Shown here in pieces: positions 53,436 through 62,381 of a stretch of DNA of 64,000 nucleotides. Each line of letters starts with the position of its first letter. Position 1 is the stretch's first letter. Source of the DNA: DATHTC01 sp035456465. Its GTDB lineage: Bacteria > Actinomycetota > Thermoleophilia > Gaiellales > Gaiellaceae. The stretch spans positions 124,001 through 188,000 of the forward strand of contig DATIDD010000035.1 of NCBI GenBank assembly GCA_035456465.1. The letters run 5' to 3'. The notes beneath the pieces are model-generated. The model made no database searches. It had not been told where the DNA came from and was given only the letters and a program-made list of their open reading frames with translations. The position numbers and the translations under genes were made by a program.

Positions 53436-53795
53436 GTGGCCGAGCGCCTGCCCCGGATGCTCCTTCGCGTCGAGGGACTGGCGGTCGCGGTCGCGGCGGT
53501 CGCCCTCTACGTGGACGGCGACCACTCGTGGTGGCTGTTCGCGCTGCTGATCCTCGCTCCCGACCTCGGCATCGCCGGCTACGCGGCCGGGCCTCGGGTC
53601 GGCGCGCTCACGTACGACGTCGTCCATACCTCGGCGCCGCCGCTCCTGCTCGGTGTTGCGGGCGTCCTCGGCGACTCCGAGGCCGCGGTCGCGGTGGCGC
53701 TCGTCTGGCTCGCGCACATCGGCGTCGACCGTGCCGTCGGCTACGGGTTGAAGTACCCGACGGCGTTCAAGGACACGCACCTCCAGCGCGTCTGA
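53436..53795 (+). CDS. DUF4260-family membrane protein
   Basis: A 119-residue protein with about four short membrane helices (AVAVAAVALYVDGDHSWWLF; LLILAPDLGIAGYAAGPRVG; LALVWLAHIGVDRAVGYGL). The closing LKYPTAFKDTHLQRV is characteristic of DUF4260. Function unknown. GTG at 53436; no promoter hexamer seen. The 147-base gap before it shows nothing else. Confidence 0.8.
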   Translation: MAERLPRMLLRVEGLAVAVAAVALYVDGDHSWWLFALLILAPDLGIAGYAAGPRVGALTYDVVHTSAPPLLLGVAGVLGDSEAAVAVALVWLAHIGVDRAVGYGLKYPTAFKDTHLQRV

Positions 53796-53988
53796 GCGAT
53801 GCCCCGTTCGGGGGTTGTCGCATGTGGGCGTCCTCGCCGATCGTGCGCCTATCCAGATCGGATCCCTGCGGACAACGGATCCGTGCCCTGGCTTCCGTGC
53901 GGCTTCTGCGGACCTCGCGCTCGGTGTGCCCGAGCGGGAGTGGAGCCTGTGCGGTGCGTCGCCGGGACGCGGCTCCGATGGAGGTCAC

Positions 53989-54630
53989 ATGGACGACGCC
54001 CACAGCGGCATCGGTTTCGACGGCAATGCCTACGACGGCAGCGCGTACGGCGGCAACGGCTACGGCGTGTACGGGAACGGCACGGTGGTCGACGCGGCGT
54101 ACGGCTCCGTCCAGGCCGGCCTGGTCGCGGAGCCGCCTGCGCCGGCGGCCGAGCCCACGCTCGAGTCACGGCTGTTCGACGGAGGCTTCATCAGTGCCGA
54201 CCAGGTCGCGGAGATCGCGCGCGAGCAGGCTGCTTCCGGCCGGTCGACCGAGGAGATCGTGAGCGAGCGCGGCTTCGTCGCGCCGGGCGTCGTCGACCGG
54301 CTGCTCGGCCGCGTGCCCCCGCCGGCGATCGGCTCGTTCGACCTGGCGGCGCTGCCCGTCGTCGAGCCGGCAACGGCCGCTGCGGTGGAGCCCGAGCCGT
54401 CGGCGGCGACGGACGAGCTTCCCGCGCCCGTCGAGCGCGTGGCCTTCGACGTCGTCGTGACGTTGCGCGGCGGGAGCGTTCTCACGGCCTCGCAGCCCTC
54501 GCTCGAGGATGCGCGCGTCGCGGCACGGTCGCTCGTGCGGGCGGGCGACGAGTGGCTCGAGCTCGGCTCCTCGTTCTTCCGGAGCGCGGAAGCCGTCGCG
54601 GTCGAGATCCGGGCGCGGCTGCTCGGCTGA
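53989..54630 (+). CDS. Protein with GSPII_E/MshEN-like module, 213 residues
   Basis: N-terminal 40 residues are Gly/Tyr/Asn-rich (GNAYDGSAYGGNGYGVYGNG). A segment at about 60-105 (LFDGGFISADQVAEIAREQ, then STEEIVSERGFVAPGVVDRLL) looks like the small helical domain found at the N-terminus of type II/IV secretion ATPases. A C-terminal region (155-213) is a short alpha/beta fold. No ATPase domain follows. ATG at 53989 has GGAGGT 3 bases upstream; an upstream GTG at 53815 would add an unconserved segment. Role unknown. Confidence 0.65.
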   Translation: MDDAHSGIGFDGNAYDGSAYGGNGYGVYGNGTVVDAAYGSVQAGLVAEPPAPAAEPTLESRLFDGGFISADQVAEIAREQAASGRSTEEIVSERGFVAPGVVDRLLGRVPPPAIGSFDLAALPVVEPATAAAVEPEPSAATDELPAPVERVAFDVVVTLRGGSVLTASQPSLEDARVAARSLVRAGDEWLELGSSFFRSAEAVAVEIRARLLG

Positions 54631-54641
54631 CGGCTTGCCCC

Positions 54642-54677
54642 GAGGGGGCTCGTGGCTCCGAGCCACTAGCTCCCCTC
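54642..54677. terminator. Long hairpin with GTGGCT-CCG-AGCCAC tip
   Basis: GTGGCT (54652-54657) pairs with AGCCAC (54661-54666) around CCG, and the flanks GAGGGG/CCCCTC extend it to about 15 pairs with one bulge. It lies 12 bases after one gene's stop and overlaps the stop of the convergent YceH-like gene. A second copy of the tip is inside that gene (54801-54815). Confidence 0.58.
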
Positions 54678-55328
54678 GCCGGGCCCGGGCGGGCCGGGCT
54701 CCAGGGCGCGCATGAGCTCGTCGAGCTTCGCCTCCACGCGGGCGAGCCGTGCCTCGAGCGCGGCCATCTCGGCGCGCTCGTCGTCCAGGAGGGACGGTTT
54801 GTGGCTCTGAGCCACTTGCTCCGCCGCCGGCTCCTCGTCGCCGTCACCGCCGCCGAGCAGCTGTCGGTACCGCTCCTCCTTCTGGCCCGGGCGGCGCGGG
54901 AGGCGGCCGGCGAGCCCGCGCTCGGCCAGCTGGCCGAGCGCCGCGTGCACGTCCTCGAGCGAGCCGAAGGGGTACAGGCGCTCCGTGCGGGCCTTGAGCT
55001 CGCCCGGCGTCTGCGGCCCGCGCAGCAGCAGCACGGCGAGCACCGAGAGCTGCGACGGCGTCAGCGACAGGGTCTCCTCGAGCAGGTGGCGGTACTTGAC
55101 CGCCCGGCTGCCCGGCCCGCTCGCGAGCCGCGTCCAGCCCTTGCGCCCGAGCCGTTCGAGCGAGGCACGGATCGTCGGCTCGTCGTAGTCGACGACCGGA
55201 TCCCGGTTCGTCGTCTGGTTGCACGCGAGCCGGAGCGCGTTCAGCGACAGCGGGTAGACGTCGGGCGTCGTCCGCTGCTTCTCGATCAGGCACCCGAGAA
55301 CCCGGAGCTCGACCTCGTCGGCGTCCAC
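54666..55328 (-). CDS. YceH/DUF480-family winged-helix protein
   Basis: A 220-residue protein with two tandem winged-helix folds. Motifs: LRVLGCLIEKQRTTPDVYPLSLNALRLACNQ split over the first helices, TTNRDPVVDYDE, LSVLAVLLLRGPQTPGELKART, and LEDVHAALGQLAERG. The family (YceH) is of unknown function, possibly a DNA-binding regulator. C-terminal coiled coil (EMAALEARLARVEAKLDELM). GTG at 55328 has TAGGCT 8 bases upstream. A palindrome codes part of the linker (VAQSHK at about 170). Confidence 0.85.
   Translation of the reverse strand: MDADEVELRVLGCLIEKQRTTPDVYPLSLNALRLACNQTTNRDPVVDYDEPTIRASLERLGRKGWTRLASGPGSRAVKYRHLLEETLSLTPSQLSVLAVLLLRGPQTPGELKARTERLYPFGSLEDVHAALGQLAERGLAGRLPRRPGQKEERYRQLLGGGDGDEEPAAEQVAQSHKPSLLDDERAEMAALEARLARVEAKLDELMRALEPGPPGPGEGS
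54801..54815. repeat. Palindrome GTGGCT-CTG-AGCCAC inside YceH-like gene
   Basis: A six-pair hairpin with three-base loop identical in its arms to the terminator tip 149 bases away. It lies in the coding region between the second winged helix and the coiled coil, a place tolerant of insertion. Confidence 0.6.
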
Positions 55329-55336
55329 GGCGCGCA

Positions 55337-55342
55337 AGCCTA
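55337..55342 (-). promoter_or_regulatory. -10-like element (TAGGCT) of YceH-like gene built on a stop codon
   Basis: Minus strand TAGGCT (55342-55337) begins with the TAG stop of the MmcQ/YjbR-like gene and ends 8 bases before the GTG at 55328. Confidence 0.38.
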
Positions 55343-55597
55343 GTCGCCGAGCTCGGCGACGAGCCGCCTCGGCGCGGTCCGGCGGTAGCTCTCCTCGATC
55401 AGGTCGCCGAGCTCGTCCCAGTCGAGCGCGACGTCGAGCCACGCGCCGATCCACCCGTGCTGCCCCACGTACGGCGGGCGGAAGAATCGCCGCGGCTCCG
55501 CCCCGACGAGCAGCTCCTGGACGCCGGGCTCCGCCTTGCACCACAGCGACGGGCGTCCGTCGTGCGGATGCTGCATCGCGAAGATCTTGTCCCGCAC
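55340..55597 (-). CDS. MmcQ/YjbR-family protein, start unclear
   Basis: The 85 residues from GTG 55597 (RDKIFAMQHPHDGRPSLWCK; FFRPPYVGQHGWIGAWLDV) match the C-terminal two thirds of the MmcQ/YjbR fold (DNA-binding-protein-like, function unknown). The same frame continues upstream to about 55681 with a convincing N-terminus (PVARLREVCLAFPGAVETGG), but no ATG, GTG or TTG is found there; a CTG at about 55664 or a non-standard start, or a sequence error, would be required. It follows a cupin gene whose stop is at 55683. Confidence 0.68.
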   Translation of the reverse strand: MRDKIFAMQHPHDGRPSLWCKAEPGVQELLVGAEPRRFFRPPYVGQHGWIGAWLDVALDWDELGDLIEESYRRTAPRRLVAELGD

Positions 55598-55682
55598 CTT
55601 GAACGAGGGGTCGCCGACGCCTCCGGTCTCGACGGCTCCGGGAAACGCCAGACAGACCTCGCGCAGGCGCGCGACGGGGTCG

Positions 55683-56054
55683 CTAGGCGTGGTGCTCGGC
55701 TGCTTCGGCGTCGGCCTTGGTCTCGTGGACGGTCCCGGGTGCGTGCTCGGGCGGCGCGTAGACGCTCACCAGGCGCAGCGCCCCCGCGCCGACGTTGCGG
55801 ACGTCGTGCTCGACGCCCGCGGGAACGTAGGCGGCGCCGCCGGCCCCGACGCGGGTGGCCGCTCCGTCCAGGAGGACGTCCGCGTCGCCCTCGACGACGA
55901 ACAGGATCTGGTCGCCGTGCTCGTGCGTCTCGAGGCCGATCGTCTCGCCCGGCTCGAGCGTCATCACGACGAGCTGGCTCGCCGAGCCGGTGACGATCTC
56001 GCGGCGGAAGGCGTCGTTCCCGCCGGTCAGCTCTCTGAGGTCGTAGGTAGGCAT
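55683..56054 (-). CDS. Cupin-domain protein, 123 residues
   Basis: Single cupin: LEPGETIGLETHEHGDQILFV (motif 1, with HxH), VVEGDADVLLDGA, and YVPAGVEHDVRNVG (motif 2). The sequence resembles mannose-6-phosphate-isomerase-type small cupins. ATG at 56054 lies 6 bases after TAGGAT, whose first three bases are the stop of the VOC gene. Acidic tail (TKADAEAAEHHA). Substrate unknown. Confidence 0.85.
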   Translation of the reverse strand: MPTYDLRELTGGNDAFRREIVTGSASQLVVMTLEPGETIGLETHEHGDQILFVVEGDADVLLDGAATRVGAGGAAYVPAGVEHDVRNVGAGALRLVSVYAPPEHAPGTVHETKADAEAAEHHA

Positions 56055-56060
56055 GACTCG

Positions 56061-56066
56061 ATCCTA
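56061..56066 (-). promoter_or_regulatory. -10 element (TAGGAT) of cupin gene built on a stop codon
   Basis: Minus strand TAGGAT (56066-56061) begins with the stop of the VOC gene; 6 bases (CGAGTC) separate it from the ATG at 56054. Confidence 0.45.
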
Positions 56067-56480
56067 TGCGACCTCTGCGCCCCACTCCTCGGGCGGCACG
56101 TCGCGCAGGTGCTGCGCGAAGAACCACTCGTGCCCCTCCGGGTCCTTCGCGTGGTAGCGACGGTCGCCGTAGGCCTGCTCGGCGGGCTCCGCGACGATCT
56201 CGGCGCCCTCCGCGCGTGCGCGCTCGAAGTGCGCGTCGAGGTCGTCGACGAGCGCGTAGATCGAGACGGTCGTCCCTCCCGCGCGCCGCGGGCTGACGTA
56301 CCCGCCGCCCGGCTCGCCGAGGTAGACGACGCCGTCGCCCAGGTGCAGCTCGGCATGCCACACGCGCCCCTCGGGGGAGTGGGAGCGCAGCGCCTCCTCG
56401 AAGCCGAAGGCCCGCACGAGGAACTCGCACGCGGCGGCGCCGTCCTCGTAGAGCAGGTACGGCGTGATCGCGTGCGGCAC
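56064..56480 (-). CDS. VOC-family protein (PhnB/glyoxalase-like), 138 residues
   Basis: Starts HAITPYLLYEDGAAACEFLVRAFGFEEALR, here split over residues 3-33, and contains HAELHLGDGVVYLGEPG and KDPEGHEWFFAQHLRDV: the pattern of PhnB-type VOC proteins. Metal residues appear present. Substrate unknown. GTG at 56480 has TAAGCT 7 bases upstream. Confidence 0.87.
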   Translation of the reverse strand: MPHAITPYLLYEDGAAACEFLVRAFGFEEALRSHSPEGRVWHAELHLGDGVVYLGEPGGGYVSPRRAGGTTVSIYALVDDLDAHFERARAEGAEIVAEPAEQAYGDRRYHAKDPEGHEWFFAQHLRDVPPEEWGAEVA

Positions 56481-56487
56481 GTGCGAG

Positions 56488-56493
56488 AGCTTA
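56488..56493 (-). promoter_or_regulatory. -10 element (TAAGCT) of VOC gene
   Basis: Minus strand TAAGCT (56493-56488), then CTCGCAC and the GTG at 56480; spacing of 7. Confidence 0.42.
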
Positions 56494-56526
56494 CGAACTC
56501 CGCGACCAGCGATGCCGCCGACCCGC

Positions 56527-57009
56527 TCAGGCGTCTGCGCGCACGACCAGCTCGCCGGTCCCCGCGGGCACGCTCGCGCGCCGGCCGCCGACGGTGACGT
56601 CGACGTTCGTCCCGGCGCCGAGCCGGAGCCAGACGAGCGCGGCCCGGAACCGCTGCGTGTCGCCCTGCGCGAGGAGGCCCGCGAACAGCACCGGGCCCCG
56701 TGCGGAGCCTTCGCGCGCCTCGACCCAGCAGTCGCCGCGCGCGGCGCGGACGACGACGAGCGCCGCCGCCGCGTGCGCCTGCGTCGTCGCCGCGGCCGGT
56801 GCCGCCAGCGCCGTCGACGTCACCGCGGTCGCTGTCGCCGCGGGCCGCCTCGCCGGAGCGGTCGGCTGCGCTGCTTCGGTCGGCGAATCGTCCTCGACGA
56901 GGTAGCCGCTCGTCGCGGCGCCGAGGAGGGCGAGGAGCATCAGCGACAGTCCGACGGCGGTCCAGAAGCCGATCGGCTCCAGCCGGCCGACACCCCCTCG
57001 GCGTGTCAC
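56527..57009 (-). CDS. Membrane protein with RodZ C-terminal-like (DUF4115) domain
   Basis: A 160-residue protein: one N-terminal membrane helix (FWTAVGLSLMLLALLGAATS), an Ala/Thr/Pro linker, and an external domain (VVRAARGDCWVEAREGSARG; FAGLLAQGDTQRFRAALVWL; LGAGTNVDVTVGGRRASV) with the W-E/V-x-G-x-L-x-G and G-x-x-x-x-x-x-V-x-x-G-G pattern of the RodZ C-terminal domain. The cytoplasmic HTH of RodZ is absent. Possibly a wall- or cytoskeleton-associated protein. GTG at 57009, 32 bases downstream of the ABC-F gene. Confidence 0.75.
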   Translation of the reverse strand: MTRRGGVGRLEPIGFWTAVGLSLMLLALLGAATSGYLVEDDSPTEAAQPTAPARRPAATATAVTSTALAAPAAATTQAHAAAALVVVRAARGDCWVEAREGSARGPVLFAGLLAQGDTQRFRAALVWLRLGAGTNVDVTVGGRRASVPAGTGELVVRADA

Positions 57010-57041
57010 CGCCGGATCGTGGCACCCGGTTCGGACGGAGG

Positions 57042-58712
<1,671 letters not shown>

Positions 58713-58723
58713 CCGCGCGGGCC

Positions 58724-58733
58724 AGGGTACCGT
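58724..58733. promoter_or_regulatory. Symmetric divergent -10 element (AGGGTACCGT)
   Basis: Plus TACCGT (58728-58733) stands 7 bases before the methyltransferase GTG at 58741; minus TACCCT (58729-58724) stands 11 bases before the ettA ATG. They share the central TA. Confidence 0.5.
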
Positions 58734-58740
58734 GGGCGAC

Positions 58741-59379
58741 GTGGCCGGCTGCTGCTCGCCGAAGGGCTACGATCGCGTGTTCGGGGAGCGCCAGGCGCGG
58801 CGGGACCTGCGGCGCTGGCGGCGCAAGGGCCTTCCCGGCGATGCCCGCGACGCCGTCGACTTCCTCTCCCGCGCGGGCGTCCGCACGGTGCTCGAGATCG
58901 GGGGCGGCGTCGGCACGGCGCAGGTCGAGCTTCTGCGTCGCGGCGCGGAGCGCACCGTCAACGTCGAGCTGTCCCCCGGGTACGAGGCGGTCGCGCGGGA
59001 GCTCGCACGGGCCGAGGGCATCGAGGAGCGGATCGACCGTCGGCTCGGCGACGCGGTCGCGGCGGCGGCCGGGCTCCCGGAGGCCGACGCGGTACTGATG
59101 AACCGCGTCGTCTGCTGTTACCCCGACTACGAGGCGCTGCTCGGGGCCGCTGCCGGGCGCGCCCACCGGTTCCTCGTCTTCACGTTCCCGCGGAGCGGAG
59201 TCGTCGCCTCGATCGTCGCCGGGGTGGCGAACCTCGGGATGCGGCTCGCACGCAACGACTTCCGCGCCTACGCGCACCCGCGCGCGGCGATGCTCGCCGT
59301 CGCCGAGCGGCACGGCCTTCGTCTCGTCCACGAGCGCCGGGCGCTCGTCTGGCAGACGGCGGCGCTCGAACGCGCCTGA
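58741..59379 (+). CDS. SAM-dependent methyltransferase
   Basis: A 212-residue class I methyltransferase. After a cysteine-containing N-terminus (GCCSPKGYDRVFGERQARR) comes motif I VLEIGGGVGTAQVELLRRGA, the acidic strand end VNVELSPGYE, and AVLMNRVVCCYPDYEALL. C-terminal helices (LGMRLARNDFRAYAHPRAAM) and the FTFPRSG strand follow. The substrate is probably a small molecule. GTG at 58741 is 7 bases after TACCGT; a GTG at 58732 would overlap the promoter. Confidence 0.87.
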   Translation: MAGCCSPKGYDRVFGERQARRDLRRWRRKGLPGDARDAVDFLSRAGVRTVLEIGGGVGTAQVELLRRGAERTVNVELSPGYEAVARELARAEGIEERIDRRLGDAVAAAAGLPEADAVLMNRVVCCYPDYEALLGAAAGRAHRFLVFTFPRSGVVASIVAGVANLGMRLARNDFRAYAHPRAAMLAVAERHGLRLVHERRALVWQTAALERA

Positions 59380-59462
59380 GGATCCGCGAGTTCACGGATA
59401 GCGGTGACCCTCGACTCCGACGAGCGTGGGGGGCAGGAGAACCGACCCACCAGGAGGTGGAG

Positions 59463-59747
59463 ATGTTTACGTACGTCGGGCTGATCCAGCTGACGGACGA
59501 GGGGCGCGAGAACCTCGAGAAGGCGCCCGAGTACCTCGAGAAGTTCCGGCACATCGTGGAGGGCGAGGGCGGCGAGTTCGAGCGCATCCTCGCCGTGATG
59601 GGGCCGTGGGACTTCGTCGTGCTCGTCAAGTATCCCGACATCGAGACCGCGTTCCGCGTGCTCGCGAAGGTCGGGACGCTCGAGGTGATCAAGACCGAGA
59701 CGTTCCCCGCAGAGGACGTCGAGATCTTCTTCAAGGCGCTCGTCTGA
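59463..59747 (+). CDS. GYD-domain (dimeric alpha/beta barrel) protein
   Basis: A 94-residue protein: TYVGLIQLTDEGRENLEKAP at the start, FRHIVEGEGGEFERILAVMG, PWDFVVLVKYPDIETAFRVL and ETFPAEDVEIFF. This fits the GYD family of small ferredoxin-like fold proteins of unknown function. It has a strong ribosome site (AGGAGGT, 5-6 bases before ATG), unlike neighbouring leaderless genes. The 83 bases before it contain no clear promoter. Confidence 0.82.
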   Translation: MFTYVGLIQLTDEGRENLEKAPEYLEKFRHIVEGEGGEFERILAVMGPWDFVVLVKYPDIETAFRVLAKVGTLEVIKTETFPAEDVEIFFKALV

Positions 59748-59800
59748 GGTGCGCCGCGGGGCCGCTCCGGCGGCCCCGCTCTCTTCCCGCGGCGCCCGTG

Positions 59801-59806
59801 TAGCCT
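59801..59806 (+). promoter_or_regulatory. -10 element (TAGCCT) of P-type ATPase gene
   Basis: TAGCCT is followed by exactly 6 bases (CGCGCC) and the ATG at 59813. Confidence 0.45.
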
Positions 59807-59812
59807 CGCGCC

Positions 59813-62146
59813 ATGGCCGCGACGGGCCTGACCGAGGTCGAGGCGCAGCGTCGGCTCGCTGCGCGCGGGCCCCAGTTGCCGCCGCCGTCCAGCCGCTCGA
59901 CGGCGAGCATCGTCCGCGCCAACGTCTTCACCGTCTTCAACGCGATCCTCGTTGCGATGGGCGCCCTGACGCTGGCGTTCGGCGCCTGGCAGGACGCGCT
60001 CTTCCTCGGGATCGTCGTCGCCAACTCGTCGATCGGGATCGCGCAGGAGCTACGGGCCAAGCGCAAGCTCGACGAGCTGGCGGCGCTCGTCGCCCCGCAC
60101 GCCCGCGTCGTCCGCGACGGCGAGGTGCGGCGTCTCGACGTCGAGAAGGTGGTCGAGGGCGACCTCGTCCGGCTGGAGGCCGGCGACCAGGTGGTCGCGG
60201 ACGGCGCGCTCGAGGAGGCGAACGGGCTCGCGCTCGACGAGTCGATCCTCACGGGCGAGTCGCGCCCGGTGACGCGGAGCCCGGGCGAGGAGGTTCGCTC
60301 GGGCTCGTTCGCCGTCGAGGGCGTCGGCGCGTACACGGTGACCGCCGTCGGCGACCAGAGCTACGCGCAGCGGATCGCCGGCGTCGCGCGCGAGTTCCGG
60401 CACCCGCGCTCGCCGCTCGAGCGGGCGCTGAACCGGCTCCTGGTCGTCCTCGTCGGCGTGATGGTCCCGCTCGGGACGATCTTCGTCTACTCGCTCTGGC
60501 AGCGCGACGCGCCGATCCGCGAGGCGGTGACGACGGCGGTGGCGGGCATCGTCACCCTCGTCCCCGAGGGGCTCGTCCTGTTGGCGTCGCTGACGTTCGC
60601 AGCCGCGGCGCTCCAGCTCGCGCGCCGCGGCGCGCTGGCCCAGCAGCTCAACGCCACGGAGTCGCTCGCGTCCGTCGACGTGCTGTGCCTCGACAAGACG
60701 GGCACGCTGACGCAGCCGGGGCTGCGCGTGGTCGGCATGCGCCCCGCCCCGGACGTGGAGGAGGAACGGCTCGTCCACGAGCTCGGGCGGTTCGCCGCCA
60801 GCTCGCCGTCCCGCAACACGACGCTCGCGGCGATCGCCGCGGCGACTCCCGGAGAGGCGGAGGAGCCGGCCGAGCACGTGCCGTTCTCCTCCGCCCGCAG
60901 ATGGAGCGGCGTCACGCTCGGCGGCACCGCGTACGTGCTGGGAGCGCCGGAGCACTTCCCGCTCGGGCCGCTCGGCGACGAGGCGGCGCGGGAGCAGCGC
61001 GACGGCCGCCGTGTCGTGGCCTTCGGGACGAGCGGGTCGCTCGCGGGCTCCGACGGCACGCCGCCGAACGGGCTGCAGCCGCTCGGGCTGGTCGTCCTCG
61101 CCGAGGAGCTCCGGCCCGACGCCCGCGAGACGGTCGAGTACTTCCGGGGCGAGGGCGTCGAGCTGAAGGTCATCTCCGGCGACAACCCGGAGACGGTCGC
61201 CGCGATCGCCCGCGACGCCGGGCTCGACATTCACGCGGCGTTCGACGCGAGCGCGGGCGTGGAGCCGCCGCTCGACGCGACCGTCGTCGGACGGATCTCG
61301 CCCGAGGGCAAGCAGGCGTACGTCGAGCGGCTGCGCGACGCCGGCCGCTACGTGGCGATGGTCGGCGACGGCGTCAACGACGTCCCGGCGCTGAAGGCCG
61401 CTCGGCTCGCGATCGCACAGGGGAGCGGCTCGGAGATGGCGCGGAGCGTCGCCGACGTCGTCCTCGTCAACGGGGACTTCGCCTCGGTGCCGGGAATGGT
61501 GGACGAGGGGCGGAACATCCTCCGCAACGTCCAGCGCGTCGCGAAGCTGTTCGTGACGAAGTCCGCGTTCGCGGCGTTCCTGATCCTGCTGATCGGGCTG
61601 ACCGAGACCGACTACCCGCTGCTGCCCCGGCACCTGACCCTCGCCGCCTCGCTGACGATCGGCATTCCCGGCTTCTTCCTGGCGCTCGCGCCCTCGGACG
61701 GGTCCTGGACGACGAGCGGGTTCCTCCGCGACGTCGCCCGGTTCGCGATCCCGGCCGGGACGGCGGCGGCGCTCGGCGTCGTGTCGGCCTACAACTTCGC
61801 CCTCAACGTCGTGGCGCTGCCGCTCGTCGAGGCCCGGACGGTCGCGACAGCGGTGCTCGTCCTGCTCGGCCTCTACTTCGTGCTCGTGCTGGAGGCGTCG
61901 GGCACGCGACGCCGTCGCTACGCGGTCGGGACGCTCTGCGGGGTCATGCTGCTGCTCTTCGTCGCCGTGCTGGCGATCGACGCGGCGCGTGACTTCTTCG
62001 AGCTGGTGGTCCCCGAGTTCTGGGCGCTCGTCGGGATCCTCGGCGGGACGGGTCTCGCGATCACCGGGCTCATCTTCACGGACGAGCGGTTCGTCGCCGA
62101 CCTCGGCTTCCGTCCGTTCGTCCGCGCACGGTCGCGACCTGTCTGA
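59813..62146 (+). CDS. P-type cation ATPase, CtpE-like
   Basis: A 777-residue ion pump. N-terminal actuator with LDESILTGESRPV, the phosphorylation site CLDKTGTLTQ (D294), a reduced nucleotide domain, and MVGDGVNDVPALKAA; about ten membrane helices. The helix-4 motif is TLVPEGLVLLASL, matching the CtpE group of actinobacteria, linked to calcium uptake in mycobacteria, rather than the CPx heavy-metal type. No metal-binding N-terminal domain. The C-terminal two helices end with RSRPV. ATG at 59813, leaderless pattern. Confidence 0.92.
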   Translation: MAATGLTEVEAQRRLAARGPQLPPPSSRSTASIVRANVFTVFNAILVAMGALTLAFGAWQDALFLGIVVANSSIGIAQELRAKRKLDELAALVAPHARVVRDGEVRRLDVEKVVEGDLVRLEAGDQVVADGALEEANGLALDESILTGESRPVTRSPGEEVRSGSFAVEGVGAYTVTAVGDQSYAQRIAGVAREFRHPRSPLERALNRLLVVLVGVMVPLGTIFVYSLWQRDAPIREAVTTAVAGIVTLVPEGLVLLASLTFAAAALQLARRGALAQQLNATESLASVDVLCLDKTGTLTQPGLRVVGMRPAPDVEEERLVHELGRFAASSPSRNTTLAAIAAATPGEAEEPAEHVPFSSARRWSGVTLGGTAYVLGAPEHFPLGPLGDEAAREQRDGRRVVAFGTSGSLAGSDGTPPNGLQPLGLVVLAEELRPDARETVEYFRGEGVELKVISGDNPETVAAIARDAGLDIHAAFDASAGVEPPLDATVVGRISPEGKQAYVERLRDAGRYVAMVGDGVNDVPALKAARLAIAQGSGSEMARSVADVVLVNGDFASVPGMVDEGRNILRNVQRVAKLFVTKSAFAAFLILLIGLTETDYPLLPRHLTLAASLTIGIPGFFLALAPSDGSWTTSGFLRDVARFAIPAGTAAALGVVSAYNFALNVVALPLVEARTVATAVLVLLGLYFVLVLEASGTRRRRYAVGTLCGVMLLLFVAVLAIDAARDFFELVVPEFWALVGILGGTGLAITGLIFTDERFVADLGFRPFVRARSRPV

Positions 62147-62270
62147 CGGAGCCGGCGCCTCAGGCGTCGATCGACGGGCGAGGTCGGAGCACCGGCACGG
62201 CCACGTCCACGGCGGCCAATCATCGTGCGGCTTTCACCGTTCGGCGAGGCTTCCGACACACGCCCGGCGT

Positions 62271-62295
62271 GGGGACAGTCCCTAGGACTGTCCCC
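62271..62295. repeat. Perfect palindrome GGGGACAGTCC-CTA-GGACTGTCCCC
   Basis: Eleven base pairs around a three-base CTA loop, in the 235-base gap between the P-type ATPase and sufS. GACA at 62297 and TGTC at 62310 form a second, small inverted pair next to it. It could end the ATPase transcript or be a REP-type repeat; similar GGGGACAG palindromes are known in multiple copies in some bacterial genomes. No other copy is in this window. Confidence 0.72.
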
Positions 62296-62369
62296 GGACA
62301 TGGCCCATCTGTGTCGAGGGTGTGACGATTCGTCCACGGGGTCGGGGCGGCCGCTCCGATGCCGAGGGC

Positions 62370-62375
62370 TACGAT
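62370..62375 (+). promoter_or_regulatory. -10 element (TACGAT) of sufS
   Basis: TACGAT is followed by exactly 6 bases (GTCCGC) and the GTG at 62382, which is therefore favoured over the upstream start at 62322. Confidence 0.48.
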
Positions 62376-62381
62376 GTCCGC

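Noticed and set aside
53815..53988. Longer start (GTG 53815) for the MshEN-like protein
   Set aside because: The added 58 residues are unlike the rest, and GGAGGT lies directly before ATG 53989.
62157..62172. CGCC-TCA-GGCG as terminator of the P-type ATPase gene
   Set aside because: Only four strong pairs; the palindrome at 62271-62295 is a far better candidate.
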